A stretch of DNA of 32,946 nt from Acidobacteriota bacterium (lineage in GTDB: Bacteria > Actinomycetota > Actinomycetes > S36-B12 > CAIYMF01). A program made the position numbers and the translations under genes. The stretch is from NCBI GenBank assembly GCA_025449595.1, contig JANWJC010000014.1:1-32946 (forward strand). Direction: 5' to 3'. Below, piece after piece: positions 1-9,451 of the stretch. The notes under the pieces are model-generated. The model saw nothing but the letters and a program-made list of their open reading frames with translations. It was not told the DNA's origin and searched no databases. Positions within the stretch are counted from its first letter, which is position 1, and every line of letters begins with the position of its first letter.

Positions 1-102
1 GCGAAGGCCGTCCACCTCGACCCCGCCCTGCTGCCGCAGCGCACCCCGGACACCCGCAGCCGAGACGACCGCCGCCCGAACACCCCCCGCCCCCGCCGCT
101 GA
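1..102 (+). CDS. C-terminal fragment of an unidentified protein, truncated by window start
   Basis: Frame 1 is open from base 1 to TGA at 100-102 (...AKAVHLDPALLPQRTPDTRSRDDRRPNTPRPRR*). Too short to assign. Confidence 0.35.
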   Translation, partial: AKAVHLDPALLPQRTPDTRSRDDRRPNTPRPRR

Positions 103-362
103 CCGTCCAGACCCGAGAACCTGCTCGGAATGTTGTAAACACCACGCTGACGGGCCGCGGCTCTGACCGCGCAGTTGGGACTGGGGATGGGCAACGGCGT
201 GGTCGCGGACCCGTTGGCCGACCTGTCGCCGCCAGGCTCTACTTCGTCATGGTGAACCTGGCCACTCGCGGGTCAGCCCGGTCATTGGATGGCCGGGGTC
301 CGCTGCCGTCGGGTTAGCCATTGGAGATGGGGGTGGCGGGAAAGACCGTCTATCCTGGGGTC

Positions 363-593
363 ATGCTATTCGAGCGCATCACCACGGACCCGGCGTTGAT
401 GGGCGGTGCCCCTACGATCCGCGGGCTGCGTATTCCGGTGGCGACGATCGTGTCGATGGTGGCGGACGGGATGAGCGTCGAGCAGATCTGCACCGACCTG
501 CCCGACTTGACGGCTGAGGACGTGGCCGAGGCCCTGCACTACGCCGCCGAGGCGGTTCGAGAACGCCAACTCCCGCTGCGCCCCACGGCATGA
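363..593 (+). CDS. DUF433 domain protein (antitoxin-like)
   Basis: Translation MLFERITTDPALMGGAPTIRGLRIPVATIVSMVADGMSVEQICTDLPDLTAEDVAEALHYAAE matches the DUF433 pattern (ITxDPxxxGGxPxIRGxRIPV...L..GxS.eqI..d.P.Lt.edv..al.Y). It abuts a DUF5615-like gene. Start chosen at the internal ATG 363. Confidence 0.88.
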   Translation: MLFERITTDPALMGGAPTIRGLRIPVATIVSMVADGMSVEQICTDLPDLTAEDVAEALHYAAEAVRERQLPLRPTA

Positions 594-957
594 GGTTGTT
601 GCTCGACAACAACGTTTCGCCACGGTTGGTCTCGCCGTTGTCCCGTGCTGGGTGGGATATGGTGCACCTCCGCGAGTTGGGTCTCCAGGCGGCACCCGAC
701 GCCGTCGTTCTGGATGCCGCCGAGGCAGACTCCCGTGTTCTGGTGTCAGTTGACACCGACTTGGCGCGTTGCTCGCAACCTCGCATGCCGTGGGACCCTC
801 GGTCGTCTTGGTCCGTCGTGTTGTCGGACGCCGGGTGGAACAGATCGCGGCGCTGTTGCTCGCCAACCTGCCCGCCGTCGTCGCCGACCTTCAGGCTGGC
901 AGCGCCGTCGCCCTGTCTGATGATCACATCCGGATCCGGCGACTTCCGATCGGTTGA
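590..957 (+). pseudogene. DUF5615 PIN-like protein (toxin-like), apparently frameshifted near 761-763
   Basis: Frame from 590 reads MRLLLDNNVSPRLVSPLSRAGWDMVHLRELGLQAAPDAVVLDAAEADSRVLVSVDTD. The family-like continuation (GALLATSHAVGPSVVLVRRVVGRRVEQIAALLLANLPAVVADLQAGSAVALSDDHIRIRRLPIG*) lies in a different frame, ending at 957. Restoring one base at TT[N]GGC joins them. The start overlaps the DUF433 stop (ATGA). Confidence 0.8.
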
Positions 958-1079
958 GCGCCGACGCCGACCTGTTCGAATCAGCGGCGGGTCTGGCTAC
1001 CCGTGGGCGACGAATGGTGAGGTTCACCGCGGTTTGACGACGTTACGAGCAGGTACTCGCGGGCCTTCGGCAGACGGGT

Positions 1080-1844
1080 TTATAGGACCTTGGACAGGAA
1101 CGACTTGGTGCGTTCGTGCTGGGGGTTGGTGAGCATCTCCCTCGGGCTGCCGCTCTCGACGATGACGCCACCGTCCATGAACACGACGGCATCGCCGACC
1201 TCGCGGGCGAAGCCCATCTCGTGGGTGACCACCACCATCGTCATGCCGTCCTCGGCCAGGCCGCGCATCACGTCGAGCACCTCACCGACCAGTTCCGGGT
1301 CAAGAGCTGAGGTGGGCTCGTCGAACAGCATGAGCTTGGGTTCCATCGCCAGCGCCCGGGCGATCGCGACGCGCTGCTGCTGACCGCCGGAGAGCTGGCG
1401 CGGGTAGGCGTCGTGCTTGCTGCCGAGACCTACGCGGTCGAGCAGCTTCTTGCCGCGCTCGATCACGACCGACTTCGACTCCCCCTTGACCTGGATCGGG
1501 GCCTCGATGACGTTGCCGAGCGCGGTCTTGTGCGGGAAAAGGTTGAAGTGCTGGAACACCATCCCGATCTCGGAACGCTTGGCGCACACCTCCCTGTCGC
1601 GGAGCTCGTACAGCTTCTCACCCTTCTGGCGGTAGCCCACGAGCTCGCCGTCCACGTAGAGCCGGCCCGCATTGACCTGCTCGAGGTGGTTGATGCAGCG
1701 CAGGAACGTGCTCTTGCCGGAGCCGGAGGGCCCGATCAGGCAGAACACCTCCCGGCGGGCCACCTCCAGGTCGATACCGCTGAGGACCTCGACACTTCCG
1801 AAGGACTTGCGTACGCCCTCGGCCTTCACCATGGGAACGCTCAT
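1080..1844 (-). CDS. Amino-acid ABC transporter ATP-binding protein (GlnQ/HisP-like)
   Basis: Walker [10 protein letters not shown], signature [15 protein letters not shown], Walker [15 protein letters not shown], switch His VVVTHEM. Start overlaps the permease stop by 4 bp. Confidence 0.96.
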   Translation of the reverse strand: MSVPMVKAEGVRKSFGSVEVLSGIDLEVARREVFCLIGPSGSGKSTFLRCINHLEQVNAGRLYVDGELVGYRQKGEKLYELRDREVCAKRSEIGMVFQHFNLFPHKTALGNVIEAPIQVKGESKSVVIERGKKLLDRVGLGSKHDAYPRQLSGGQQQRVAIARALAMEPKLMLFDEPTSALDPELVGEVLDVMRGLAEDGMTMVVVTHEMGFAREVGDAVVFMDGGVIVESGSPREMLTNPQHERTKSFLSKVL

Positions 1845-2821
1845 CGGATGCCCTCGAGGTTGGGAGCGGGTGCCTCGCGGGCAGGGGGCAGCGGTGCCCC
1901 GCCGAACCGTCGACGCAGCTTCTGGATCGGGGTCAGCGGCATGGTGCGAACCGACCCGCGGGCGAAGTACCGCTCGACGTAGAACTGACCACCGGACAGG
2001 ATCGAGGTCAGGATCAGGTACCAGATCACCGCGACTATGAGCAACGGGATCGTCTGGAAGGTACGGCCGTAGATGATCTGCGCCGCGTACAGGAGCTCGG
2101 TCACCGCTATGACGCTCGCGAGCGACGTGGTCTTGAGCATGGAGATCGTCTCGTTGCCGGTGGGGGGCACCACGACCCGCATCGCCTGCGGCAGCACGAT
2201 CCGGCGCATGGTCTTGAGCCGGGACATCCCGAGTGCCTGCGCCGCCTCGGTCTGGCCTTGGTCGACCGACAGGATGCCGGCCCGGATGATCTCTGACATG
2301 TAGGCGGCCTCGTTCAGGCCCAGTCCCAGAATGGCGGCGACAAGGGGCGCTATGAGGTTGTTGGTGTTGAACGTGACGAACTCCGGCCCGAACGGGATTC
2401 CCAACGAAACGACCGAGTACAGAGCCGCGAGGTTGAACCAGATCAAGAGCTGCACGAGGACCGGTGTGCCGCGGAAGAACCAGATGTAGACCCAGCTGGC
2501 TCCCGACACGATCGGGTTGGTCGACAGCCGCATCACGGCCAGGACCACGCCCAGGACGACGCCGATGAACATCGCAATCACGGTGAGCTCGAGTGTCACC
2601 ACCAACCCTTTGAGGATCGGTTCGCTGAAGAACCATTGCTTGACGACGGCCCACTGGAAGTTCGGGTTTGTCACAAGACCGTTCACGAGCATCGCGATGA
2701 GCACCACGATGAGCACGGCCGACACCCAGCGGCCCGGGTGGCGTACCGGGACCGCCACGACGGGGGCCGAGCCGGCAGACTGGCCCGACTCGGTCCCCAC
2801 CGCGGGTGACACCTTGTCCAC
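1841..2821 (-). CDS. Polar amino-acid ABC transporter permease (HisM/GlnP-like)
   Basis: Multiple TM segments; [47 protein letters not shown] is the typical EAA loop of this family. GTG start proposed at 2821. Confidence 0.94.
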   Translation of the reverse strand: MDKVSPAVGTESGQSAGSAPVVAVPVRHPGRWVSAVLIVVLIAMLVNGLVTNPNFQWAVVKQWFFSEPILKGLVVTLELTVIAMFIGVVLGVVLAVMRLSTNPIVSGASWVYIWFFRGTPVLVQLLIWFNLAALYSVVSLGIPFGPEFVTFNTNNLIAPLVAAILGLGLNEAAYMSEIIRAGILSVDQGQTEAAQALGMSRLKTMRRIVLPQAMRVVVPPTGNETISMLKTTSLASVIAVTELLYAAQIIYGRTFQTIPLLIVAVIWYLILTSILSGGQFYVERYFARGSVRTMPLTPIQKLRRRFGGAPLPPAREAPAPNLEGIR

Positions 2822-2832
2822 GGTCAGGCGTC

Positions 2833-3771
2833 CTAGCTGACGGCGCCGTTGACGACCGGAGTGGTGATGGCGCCGGACTGGACGCCCCACTTGGTCAGGA
2901 TGTTGAGGTAGACGCCGCTGGCGATGAGGTTCTTCATCGCCGCGAGCACCGGCTGGGTCATCCCAGTGGTCTTCGGGATCGCGATGCCGTACGGCGCGGT
3001 TCCGTACGTCTGCCCGGTGACCTGGAACTGCCCGTTCGACTGCTTCACCTGGTAGTCCACGACCGGGGAGTCAGCCATTCCGACCTGGGCGCGACCGCTG
3101 GACAGTGCCAGGTTCGCCGAGTTCTGGTCGGGGTACGCCTGGACGTCGACGGCGGCCTTGCCCGCTGCCGTGCACTTCGCGCTCTGGGCCGTGGCATCTG
3201 CCAGCTGCGTGGTGCCCTTCTCCACGGTGACCTTGAGCCCGCACAGATCCTCGAGGGTGTTGACCGTGACGCCGGACCCCACCTTGATGAAGAACGACGT
3301 ACCTGCGCTGAAGTACGTCACGAAGTCGACGGTCTGCTCACGCACCTTGGTGTCGGTGAACGAGGACATGCCCAGGTCGTACTTGCCGGAGGCGAGACCG
3401 GGGATGATCGTGTCGAACCCGGCGTTCACCACGTTCGCAGTCAGTCCCATGACCTGCGCGAGCGCCTTGGCCAGGTCGGCGTCCATGCCGATGACCGTGG
3501 TGCCGTCGCTGTCGAAGTACTCGTTCGGGGCGTACGAGGCATCCGCGGCCACTGTGAGCGTGCCCTTGGACGAGATCGCCGCGGGGACGGTCGCAGCGAT
3601 GGTCGCGTCCTTGGTCGCCGTGATGCTGCCGGTGCTGGCACCGGTCGACGGCGCGCTGGATGCGCTGCTGGAGCCGCAGGCCGCCAGCAGCAACGGCAGG
3701 ACCGTCGCCGCGACCCCTAAGGCAAGGAGTCGACCGTGACCTTTTCGTAACGTTCCCACAGTCCCTCGCAT
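2833..3771 (-). CDS. ABC transporter substrate-binding lipoprotein (family 3, polar amino acids)
   Basis: Signal peptide and lipobox ([12 protein letters not shown]); [41 protein letters not shown] is typical of SBP family 3. Upstream of the permease and ATPase genes. Confidence 0.94.
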   Translation of the reverse strand: MRGTVGTLRKGHGRLLALGVAATVLPLLLAACGSSSASSAPSTGASTGSITATKDATIAATVPAAISSKGTLTVAADASYAPNEYFDSDGTTVIGMDADLAKALAQVMGLTANVVNAGFDTIIPGLASGKYDLGMSSFTDTKVREQTVDFVTYFSAGTSFFIKVGSGVTVNTLEDLCGLKVTVEKGTTQLADATAQSAKCTAAGKAAVDVQAYPDQNSANLALSSGRAQVGMADSPVVDYQVKQSNGQFQVTGQTYGTAPYGIAIPKTTGMTQPVLAAMKNLIASGVYLNILTKWGVQSGAITTPVVNGAVS

Positions 3772-3892
3772 GACACGTCCGCCTCTCGCCGCTGCCCGGG
3801 CGTCGCGTACGTCAGCGTCACGATCGACCGCGGGCATGATCACCATACGTATATCACCGATCCACAGGCGTTCGCGGACCCGTGATCAGAGC

Positions 3893-5800
3893 CTAATTGT
3901 TACTCCCGATGCCCGCCGCCCGGTCAGGGCGGCGAAGCACCTCACGGATGTCGTCGAGGACGGCTGTGTCTTCGATGGTCGCGGGGACCGGTTCGTCGCG
4001 GCCGTCGGCGATCGCGCGCATCGTGCCACGCAGGATCTTTCCCGAGCGGGTCTTCGGCAGTGCCTCGACCACCGTCACGTCACGGAACGCGGCCACCGGA
4101 CCGATGTCGCGACGTACCGCAGCCACCAGCTCGTCGCGCAGCACCGCGGGATCGATGACGACACCGGCCTTGAGGACGACAAGCCCGAGCGCGAGCTGGC
4201 CCTTGAGCTCGTCGTGCACCCCGATGACTGCGCACTCCGCGACCGCGGGGTGCGCGGCCAGCACCCCCTCGATCGCGCCCGTCGAGAGCCGGTGCCCCGC
4301 GACGTTGATGACATCGTCGGTGCGCCCCATCACCCGCAGGTAACCGTCCTCGTCGAAGAAGCCGGCGTCCCCGGTCAGGTAGTAGCCATCGAAACGTGAG
4401 AGGTACGAGTCGATGTAGCGCTGGTCGTCGCCCCAGAGGGTGGGCAGCGCACCCGGCGGCAACGGCAGCTTGATTGCGATGGAGCCGTCCTCGCCCTCCG
4501 GTGCCGGCTCGCCCTGCGGGTCCAGGATCCGTACGTCCCAACCGGGGACCGGGACGCTGGCCGACCCCGCCTTCGTCGGCATCGGGTCGAGACCGCGCAG
4601 GTTGGCGACGATGGGCCAGCCGGTCTCGGTCTGCCACCAGTGGTCGACGACGGGGACGCCGAGCTTGGCGCCGGCCCATTCGTACGTCTCGGGGTCCAGT
4701 CGCTCCCCGGCCAGGAAAAGTGTTTGCAGGCAGGAGATGTCGTACTTGCTCAACTCGGCCGCGTCCGGGTCGACGCGCTTGATGGCCCGCAGCGCGGTGG
4801 GCGCGGTGAACAGTGCCTTCACGCGGTGCTCGGCGATCACCCGCCAGAAGGCACCGGCATCTGGCGTACCTACCGGCTTGCCCTCGAACATGACGGTCGT
4901 CGCACCGACGATCAGCGGCGCGTAGACGATGTAGCTGTGGCCGACGACCCACCCGACGTCGGATGCCGTCCACCACACGTCACCGGGACCGATGTCGTAG
5001 ATCGCCGCCATCGACCAGGCGAGCGCGACGGCGTGGCCGCCGGTGTCGCGTACCACGCCTTTCGGGCGCCCGGTCGTGCCGGAGGTGTAGAGGATGTACA
5101 GCGGGTCGGTTGCTGTCACGGAGACCGGCGCTGCTGGTTCTGCCTGTGATACCAGGACATCCCAGTCGACGTAACCCTCCCCGAGCTCGACCCGGTGCTG
5201 CTCGCGCTGCAGCATCACGGTGTGCTTCGGCTGGTGCGAGCTGAGCCGCAGCGCCTCCTCGACCATCGGCAGGTACTCCACGATCCGCGACGGCTCGATC
5301 CCGCACGAGGCCGCCACGACGACCGTCGGCTGCGCGTCGTCGATGCGGGCGGCGAGCTCCTTGGCTGCGAACCCGCCGAACACGACGGAGTGCACCGCGC
5401 CGATCCGGGCGCAAGCCAGCATCGCGACGATCGCCTCGGGCACCATCGGCATGTAGATCAGCACCCGGTCGCCGTGACCCACCCCGAGCGAGCTAAGCCC
5501 GCCGGCGAATCGAGCCACCTGATCGAGCAGCTCGGCGTACGTGATGCGGCGCTGACTACCCGTGACCGGGGAGTCCCACAGCACCGCGACCTGGTCACCG
5601 CGACCCTGCTCGACGTGGCGGTCCAGCGCGTTGTACGACGTGTTCAGCTCCCCGTCCGGGAACCACCGGTAGATGGGAGCGTTGCTGCCGTCCAGCGAGC
5701 AGGTCGGCTCGCGAGTCCAGTCGATGGCGCGCGCGGCCTCGAGCCAGAAACCCTCGGGGTCATCGAGACTGCGCTGGTAGGCCGCTGCGTACCCACTCAT
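3893..5800 (-). CDS. prpE: Propionyl-CoA/acetyl-CoA synthetase-like acyl-CoA ligase (PrpE-like)
   Basis: AMP-binding motif ILYTSGTTGRPKGVVRDTGGH; WWTASDVGWVVGHSYIVYAPL; WWQTETGWPI; catalytic lysine motif PKTRSGKILRGTMR. The RDTGG context favours PrpE over Acs; the symbol is tentative. Confidence 0.9.
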   Translation of the reverse strand: MSGYAAAYQRSLDDPEGFWLEAARAIDWTREPTCSLDGSNAPIYRWFPDGELNTSYNALDRHVEQGRGDQVAVLWDSPVTGSQRRITYAELLDQVARFAGGLSSLGVGHGDRVLIYMPMVPEAIVAMLACARIGAVHSVVFGGFAAKELAARIDDAQPTVVVAASCGIEPSRIVEYLPMVEEALRLSSHQPKHTVMLQREQHRVELGEGYVDWDVLVSQAEPAAPVSVTATDPLYILYTSGTTGRPKGVVRDTGGHAVALAWSMAAIYDIGPGDVWWTASDVGWVVGHSYIVYAPLIVGATTVMFEGKPVGTPDAGAFWRVIAEHRVKALFTAPTALRAIKRVDPDAAELSKYDISCLQTLFLAGERLDPETYEWAGAKLGVPVVDHWWQTETGWPIVANLRGLDPMPTKAGSASVPVPGWDVRILDPQGEPAPEGEDGSIAIKLPLPPGALPTLWGDDQRYIDSYLSRFDGYYLTGDAGFFDEDGYLRVMGRTDDVINVAGHRLSTGAIEGVLAAHPAVAECAVIGVHDELKGQLALGLVVLKAGVVIDPAVLRDELVAAVRRDIGPVAAFRDVTVVEALPKTRSGKILRGTMRAIADGRDEPVPATIEDTAVLDDIREVLRRPDRAAGIGSNN

Positions 5801-6002
5801 GAGGGCCCCTCTCGCGCCAGTAGATCGCCGCCGCAATTCTCACACCACCCCCGGGCCAGTCGGGCGCCTCCCTCCGGTTGATCATGGAGTTGGGGTCGGT
5901 TGTGGCCGCGCCAGCGCACTCAAGCCCATGATCAGCGGAGCCGAGTCAGGTTCGGGCGACCGGGCGAGCGGCCGGAAGCGCGGCTCACGTGAGCCGCTCC
6001 AG

Positions 6003-6938
6003 TCAGGCGGCGACGGGCACGCGGTACTGCGCCACGACGGCGCGCCAGACGTCGGCTGGATCGGTGGCCTGCAGGCCCAGCTCGCGGGTGGCTGCCGTGG
6101 AGTCCATGACGAAGTCCGCGTCCCACTGGTAGCGGGTGTGCTTGAGCTCCCCCATGAACTTCACGACCAGGCCGGCGGTCCGTAAGACCGGCCAGGGGAT
6201 CCGGTTCACGGCCGGCGGGCTGACGTTCGCCGCGGCGGCCAGTTCGGCGACTGCCTCGCGCTGAGAGCAGGTGATCGCGGACGGTACGTGCCAGGCCCGG
6301 CCCCAGGCGCGTTCGTCGGAGCCGAGAGCGGCCAGCGTGGTGACCATGTCATCGACGTATGTATACGTGTGCCGGGCGTCGAGGTTCCCGACGAGCGTGA
6401 GCCGCTTGCCGGCCAACAGCCGCGGCATCAACATGTCGCCGAACAGGCTGTTGGGGCCGGCGCCGAGGTAGTCCGAGCCACGTGCCTCGGCGGTACGGAT
6501 CCGACCCTGCTCGTGCAACGCCAGCGCGTCTCGCCACATCGTCGCCCGGATCTGGCCCTTCTCGTTGCCGCGCAACGGGTCGTCCTCACGGATGGGGTGG
6601 TCGACGGGGCCATAGCCGTACAGGTTGGAGCAGCTGACCAGCACCGCGCCCGAGGACTCCGCGGCGGCCAGCAGCGAGGCCGCGATGGGCGGCCAGTCGG
6701 TGGCCCAGCGGTGGTACTGCGGGTTGGCGCAGTTGTAGATCACGTCGACGCCTTCGGCGAGCCTCGCCAAAACGTCGGAGTCCGACGCGTCGGCCGCCAC
6801 GCGTTCGATCCGCTCGTGAACTGGGCCTGCACCGCGACGAGTGACGACCCGGACCGGGACTCCGGTCCGAGCGAGCGACAGCGCCAGCCGAGTGCCGATG
6901 GGGCCGGCACCCAGGACGAGGTGGGTCCGCTGTGTCAT
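6003..6938 (-). CDS. NAD-dependent epimerase/dehydratase (extended SDR-like)
   Basis: N-terminal Rossmann motif LVLGAGPIGTRLALSLARTG, then ...VIYNCANP..., SCSNLYGYG, HTYTYVDDMV. Confidence 0.88.
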   Translation of the reverse strand: MTQRTHLVLGAGPIGTRLALSLARTGVPVRVVTRRGAGPVHERIERVAADASDSDVLARLAEGVDVIYNCANPQYHRWATDWPPIAASLLAAAESSGAVLVSCSNLYGYGPVDHPIREDDPLRGNEKGQIRATMWRDALALHEQGRIRTAEARGSDYLGAGPNSLFGDMLMPRLLAGKRLTLVGNLDARHTYTYVDDMVTTLAALGSDERAWGRAWHVPSAITCSQREAVAELAAAANVSPPAVNRIPWPVLRTAGLVVKFMGELKHTRYQWDADFVMDSTAATRELGLQATDPADVWRAVVAQYRVPVAA

Positions 6939-6975
6939 GACGTCCTCCGAGAGGTCCCGTCTCCCGGTCCATCCG

Positions 6976-6988
6976 AGAGCGGTGCTCT
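6976..6988. promoter_or_regulatory. Predicted TetR operator site 1 (AGAGC-GGT-GCTCT)
   Basis: Perfect 5-bp inverted repeat in the divergent epimerase/TetR intergenic region; a second copy lies at 7020-7032. Confidence 0.65.
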
Positions 6989-7019
6989 GAAGTGTGGTCG
7001 ATGCCCTCGAACCTTGTCA

Positions 7020-7032
7020 AGAGCGCTGCTCT
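7020..7032. promoter_or_regulatory. Predicted TetR operator site 2 (AGAGC-GCT-GCTCT)
   Basis: Same half-sites and spacing as 6976-6988; centres 44 bp apart. Confidence 0.65.
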
Positions 7033-7073
7033 CGTCTCTTGCCGCCGATCTGTTTATGCGCCATGATCGGGGC

Positions 7074-7811
7074 ATGCCGACGCCCAGTGACGCCGTCCGT
7101 GACGCCGCCCTGTCGGTGCCGCGCACCGCCCGCCAACGGGCCCGTACCGAGATAACCCGAGAGATCATCGAGACCGCCCGGCGTCACCTTGCCGAGAGCG
7201 GCGCTGCGGGGCTGTCGCTGCGGGCCGTGGCCCGCGACCTGGGCATGGTCTCCAGCGCGGTGTACCGGTACGTCCCGAGCCGCGACGACCTGCTGACGGC
7301 ACTGATCATCGAGTCGTACGAGCACCTCGGAGACGCGGTCGCGAGGTCCGAGGCGCAGCTGCGGCGCGGCGACCTGGTCGGGCGTTGGCTCGCCGTCTGC
7401 CACGCGGTGCGCGACTGGGCGCTGGCGAACCCGCACGAGTACGCGCTGCTGTACGGCTCGCCGGTGCCTGGTTACGCCGCGCCGCAGGACACGGTGCCGG
7501 CGGGCACTCGAGTGCCGATGCTCCTCATGCAGCTGTCCGCCGACATCATCGACGCGGGGATGTCCCCTGAACCGCAACGGGTACCGCGCGCCGTTCACGG
7601 ATCACTGGTGCCGTTGCGTGAGGGCAGCGGGCTGCCGGGGAGCGTCCCTGACGACAGCATCGTGCGCGGGATCATGGCCTGGACCACGCTGTTCGGCGCA
7701 GTCAGCCTCGAGCTGTTCGGCCAGTACGGCGACGGGATCGCCGACCCGCGGGCGCTGTTCGACCACGAGATGCACAGGATCGCGGCCCTGCTCGTCGCCC
7801 CCGATCAGTGA
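7074..7811 (+). CDS. TetR/AcrR family transcriptional regulator (WHG-type C-terminal domain)
   Basis: HTH region ITREIIETARRHLAESGAAGLSLRAVARDLGMVSSAVYRYVPSRDDLLTALI; C-terminal WALANPHEYALLYGSPVPGY. Confidence 0.94.
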   Translation: MPTPSDAVRDAALSVPRTARQRARTEITREIIETARRHLAESGAAGLSLRAVARDLGMVSSAVYRYVPSRDDLLTALIIESYEHLGDAVARSEAQLRRGDLVGRWLAVCHAVRDWALANPHEYALLYGSPVPGYAAPQDTVPAGTRVPMLLMQLSADIIDAGMSPEPQRVPRAVHGSLVPLREGSGLPGSVPDDSIVRGIMAWTTLFGAVSLELFGQYGDGIADPRALFDHEMHRIAALLVAPDQ

Positions 7812-7891
7812 CACCGCGAGGTCGCTGCGCCGCGGCCCAGGACCGGCGGCACGTACCGCCCCGATGATCGACGCGGTCGACTGCCGCTGGA

Positions 7892-8311
7892 TCAGCCGGT
7901 CGAGGCAGGTCCATCGGACGCCGCGTCGCTCCGGCGGGCGGCGCTCGTGACGTAGCCGGCACCGCTGACCAACGCCCGGCGCCAGGGTGGGACCCCCTCG
8001 ATCTCGATCTGCAGCGAGAAGCTGAGGAAGGTACGGATCACCACGATCAGCCCGAGGATGACCACGTTCTCCATCGTGGGCGCGACAGCGACGGTACGGA
8101 TCAGGTCGGCGGCAACGAGAATCTCCAGCCCGAGCAGGATGACGCCACCGAAGGCCTCCCGCAGCACCTCGTAGGCCAGTCGCCCGTCGTGCGATCGGTT
8201 CAGGGAGCGCAGGGCGAGCCCGGCCGACACGAACAGGCCGGCGAGCAGCACCAGCCCACCTATCGCCTCGAATCCCTGCGCGACGTGCTCCATCGTGCCC
8301 GTGAACGTCAT
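7892..8311 (-). CDS. DUF1622 family membrane protein
   Basis: About 139 aa with several TM helices; LEILVAADLIRTVAVAPTMENVVILGLIVVIRTFLSFSLQIEIEG is typical of DUF1622. Confidence 0.85.
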   Translation of the reverse strand: MTFTGTMEHVAQGFEAIGGLVLLAGLFVSAGLALRSLNRSHDGRLAYEVLREAFGGVILLGLEILVAADLIRTVAVAPTMENVVILGLIVVIRTFLSFSLQIEIEGVPPWRRALVSGAGYVTSAARRSDAASDGPASTG

Positions 8312-8487
8312 AGCGAGGCAGCCTAGGGTGCCGCGGCCCGCCTGCCCGGCGACGCGCGGATCGCTGGTCGCGCAGATCGCTGCTCGCGCGAATCACCGGG
8401 TTGGGGCGCGAACGGTGCTTCTAACGCACCGCACGCTGGGCCCGCTGGCGAGCGGAGCGAGTCAGTAGGGGATTCATGGCCGAACGG

Positions 8488-9312
8488 TCAGGAGGAGGTG
8501 CGGCCGTAGAAGAGCTGGGAGGTGAGGTCGTTGAGCTTCATGTCGGGGCGCTCGCCGTACGTCAGGACCGAGTTGAGGCGCGCGGTAGCGCCCTCGACCG
8601 GGGTGACGCGGTGCATGGCGTGGTGGCCACGGAAGATCGCCAGCGCCCCGGGGGTGCTGGGGAGGCGTACCGCTTCGATCCCGTTGCTCTGCAACGCCTT
8701 CTGCACCCCGGCGTAGTTCTCGTCGGTCTCCGAGCGCAGGCCCGGGTAGTAGTCGAAGTCGCCGCCGGCCTCGGCCTGCCGGTACATGACCGTCACGGAG
8801 AACTCGCTGCGGTCGAAGTGCCAGCCCAGCTCCTCGCCAGCACTGAACGAGGTGATCTGCAGCGCGTCGAGCGGGTCAGCGCTGCGGTACAGCACCGGTT
8901 TGCCCAGCACCGCGGCGATGAAGCGGGTCAGGTCGTCGGACTCGTACAACCGGCGCAGCGGGGCGTCCTGCGGGATGTAGTCGTACGCGATGCCGTGCTT
9001 GGCCGAGCGCACCTGGTGGGCGCGCGGGTCGGCCGGATCGACGGTCTCGTCGGGCTTCTCGAAGTAGACCGTGTGCGTCTGGTCCGAGGCCCATGCCTTG
9101 TCCGCCAGCGCCTCGCCGAGCTGCACCATCTCGGTCACCGCCGCGGGCGTGATGAACCCGGGGAGGGTGCAGACGCCGTGGGCGACGAGGTCCTCGCGAC
9201 ACTGCTGCAGGAAGGCGCGGCCGGTGGCGCTGTCCAGGTCACCGATGGGGTAGCGCTCGAGGTCGACGACGTCGGCATAGCCGTGCGGCGCGGAGACGGT
9301 GGACTGGCTCAT
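8488..9312 (-). CDS. BesD/HalD-like Fe(II)/2-oxoglutarate-dependent oxygenase with intact HxD motif
   Basis: ELGWHFDRSEFSVTVMYRQAEAGGDFDYYPGLR...GALAIFRGHHAMHRVTPVEGATARLNSVLTYGERP: proximal HFD, distal His (HRVTPV) and downstream Arg (ARLNSVL). Start proposed at MSQSTVSAPHGYAD. Confidence 0.82.
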   Translation of the reverse strand: MSQSTVSAPHGYADVVDLERYPIGDLDSATGRAFLQQCREDLVAHGVCTLPGFITPAAVTEMVQLGEALADKAWASDQTHTVYFEKPDETVDPADPRAHQVRSAKHGIAYDYIPQDAPLRRLYESDDLTRFIAAVLGKPVLYRSADPLDALQITSFSAGEELGWHFDRSEFSVTVMYRQAEAGGDFDYYPGLRSETDENYAGVQKALQSNGIEAVRLPSTPGALAIFRGHHAMHRVTPVEGATARLNSVLTYGERPDMKLNDLTSQLFYGRTSS

Positions 9313-9426
9313 GGTGTTCCTCTCGCAGATCAGCAGGACGGTCTGGGGATCGGGTTGCCGTTGGGTTGGTTTCTCCAGCATGGCGTTCCGGCGGGCATTA
9401 GCACAAATCACATTCATTCCTATGCC

Positions 9427-9443
9427 TATTAGGGCTGCTAATA
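9427..9443. promoter_or_regulatory. Candidate LysR-type regulator binding site (TATTAG-GGCTG-CTAATA)
   Basis: Perfect 6-bp inverted repeat with 5-bp centre in an AT-rich patch directly upstream of the LysR start, in the divergent region. Confidence 0.6.
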
Positions 9444-9451
9444 TGCGATCC

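Noticed and set aside
366-927. Minus-strand ORFs overlapping the DUF433/DUF5615 pair
   Set aside because: Arg/His-rich translations with no domain, antisense to recognisable DUF433 and DUF5615 sequences.
8488-9312. Calling the enzyme a radical halogenase
   Set aside because: The metal-binding carboxylate is present (HFD), which argues against a chloride-ligated active site.
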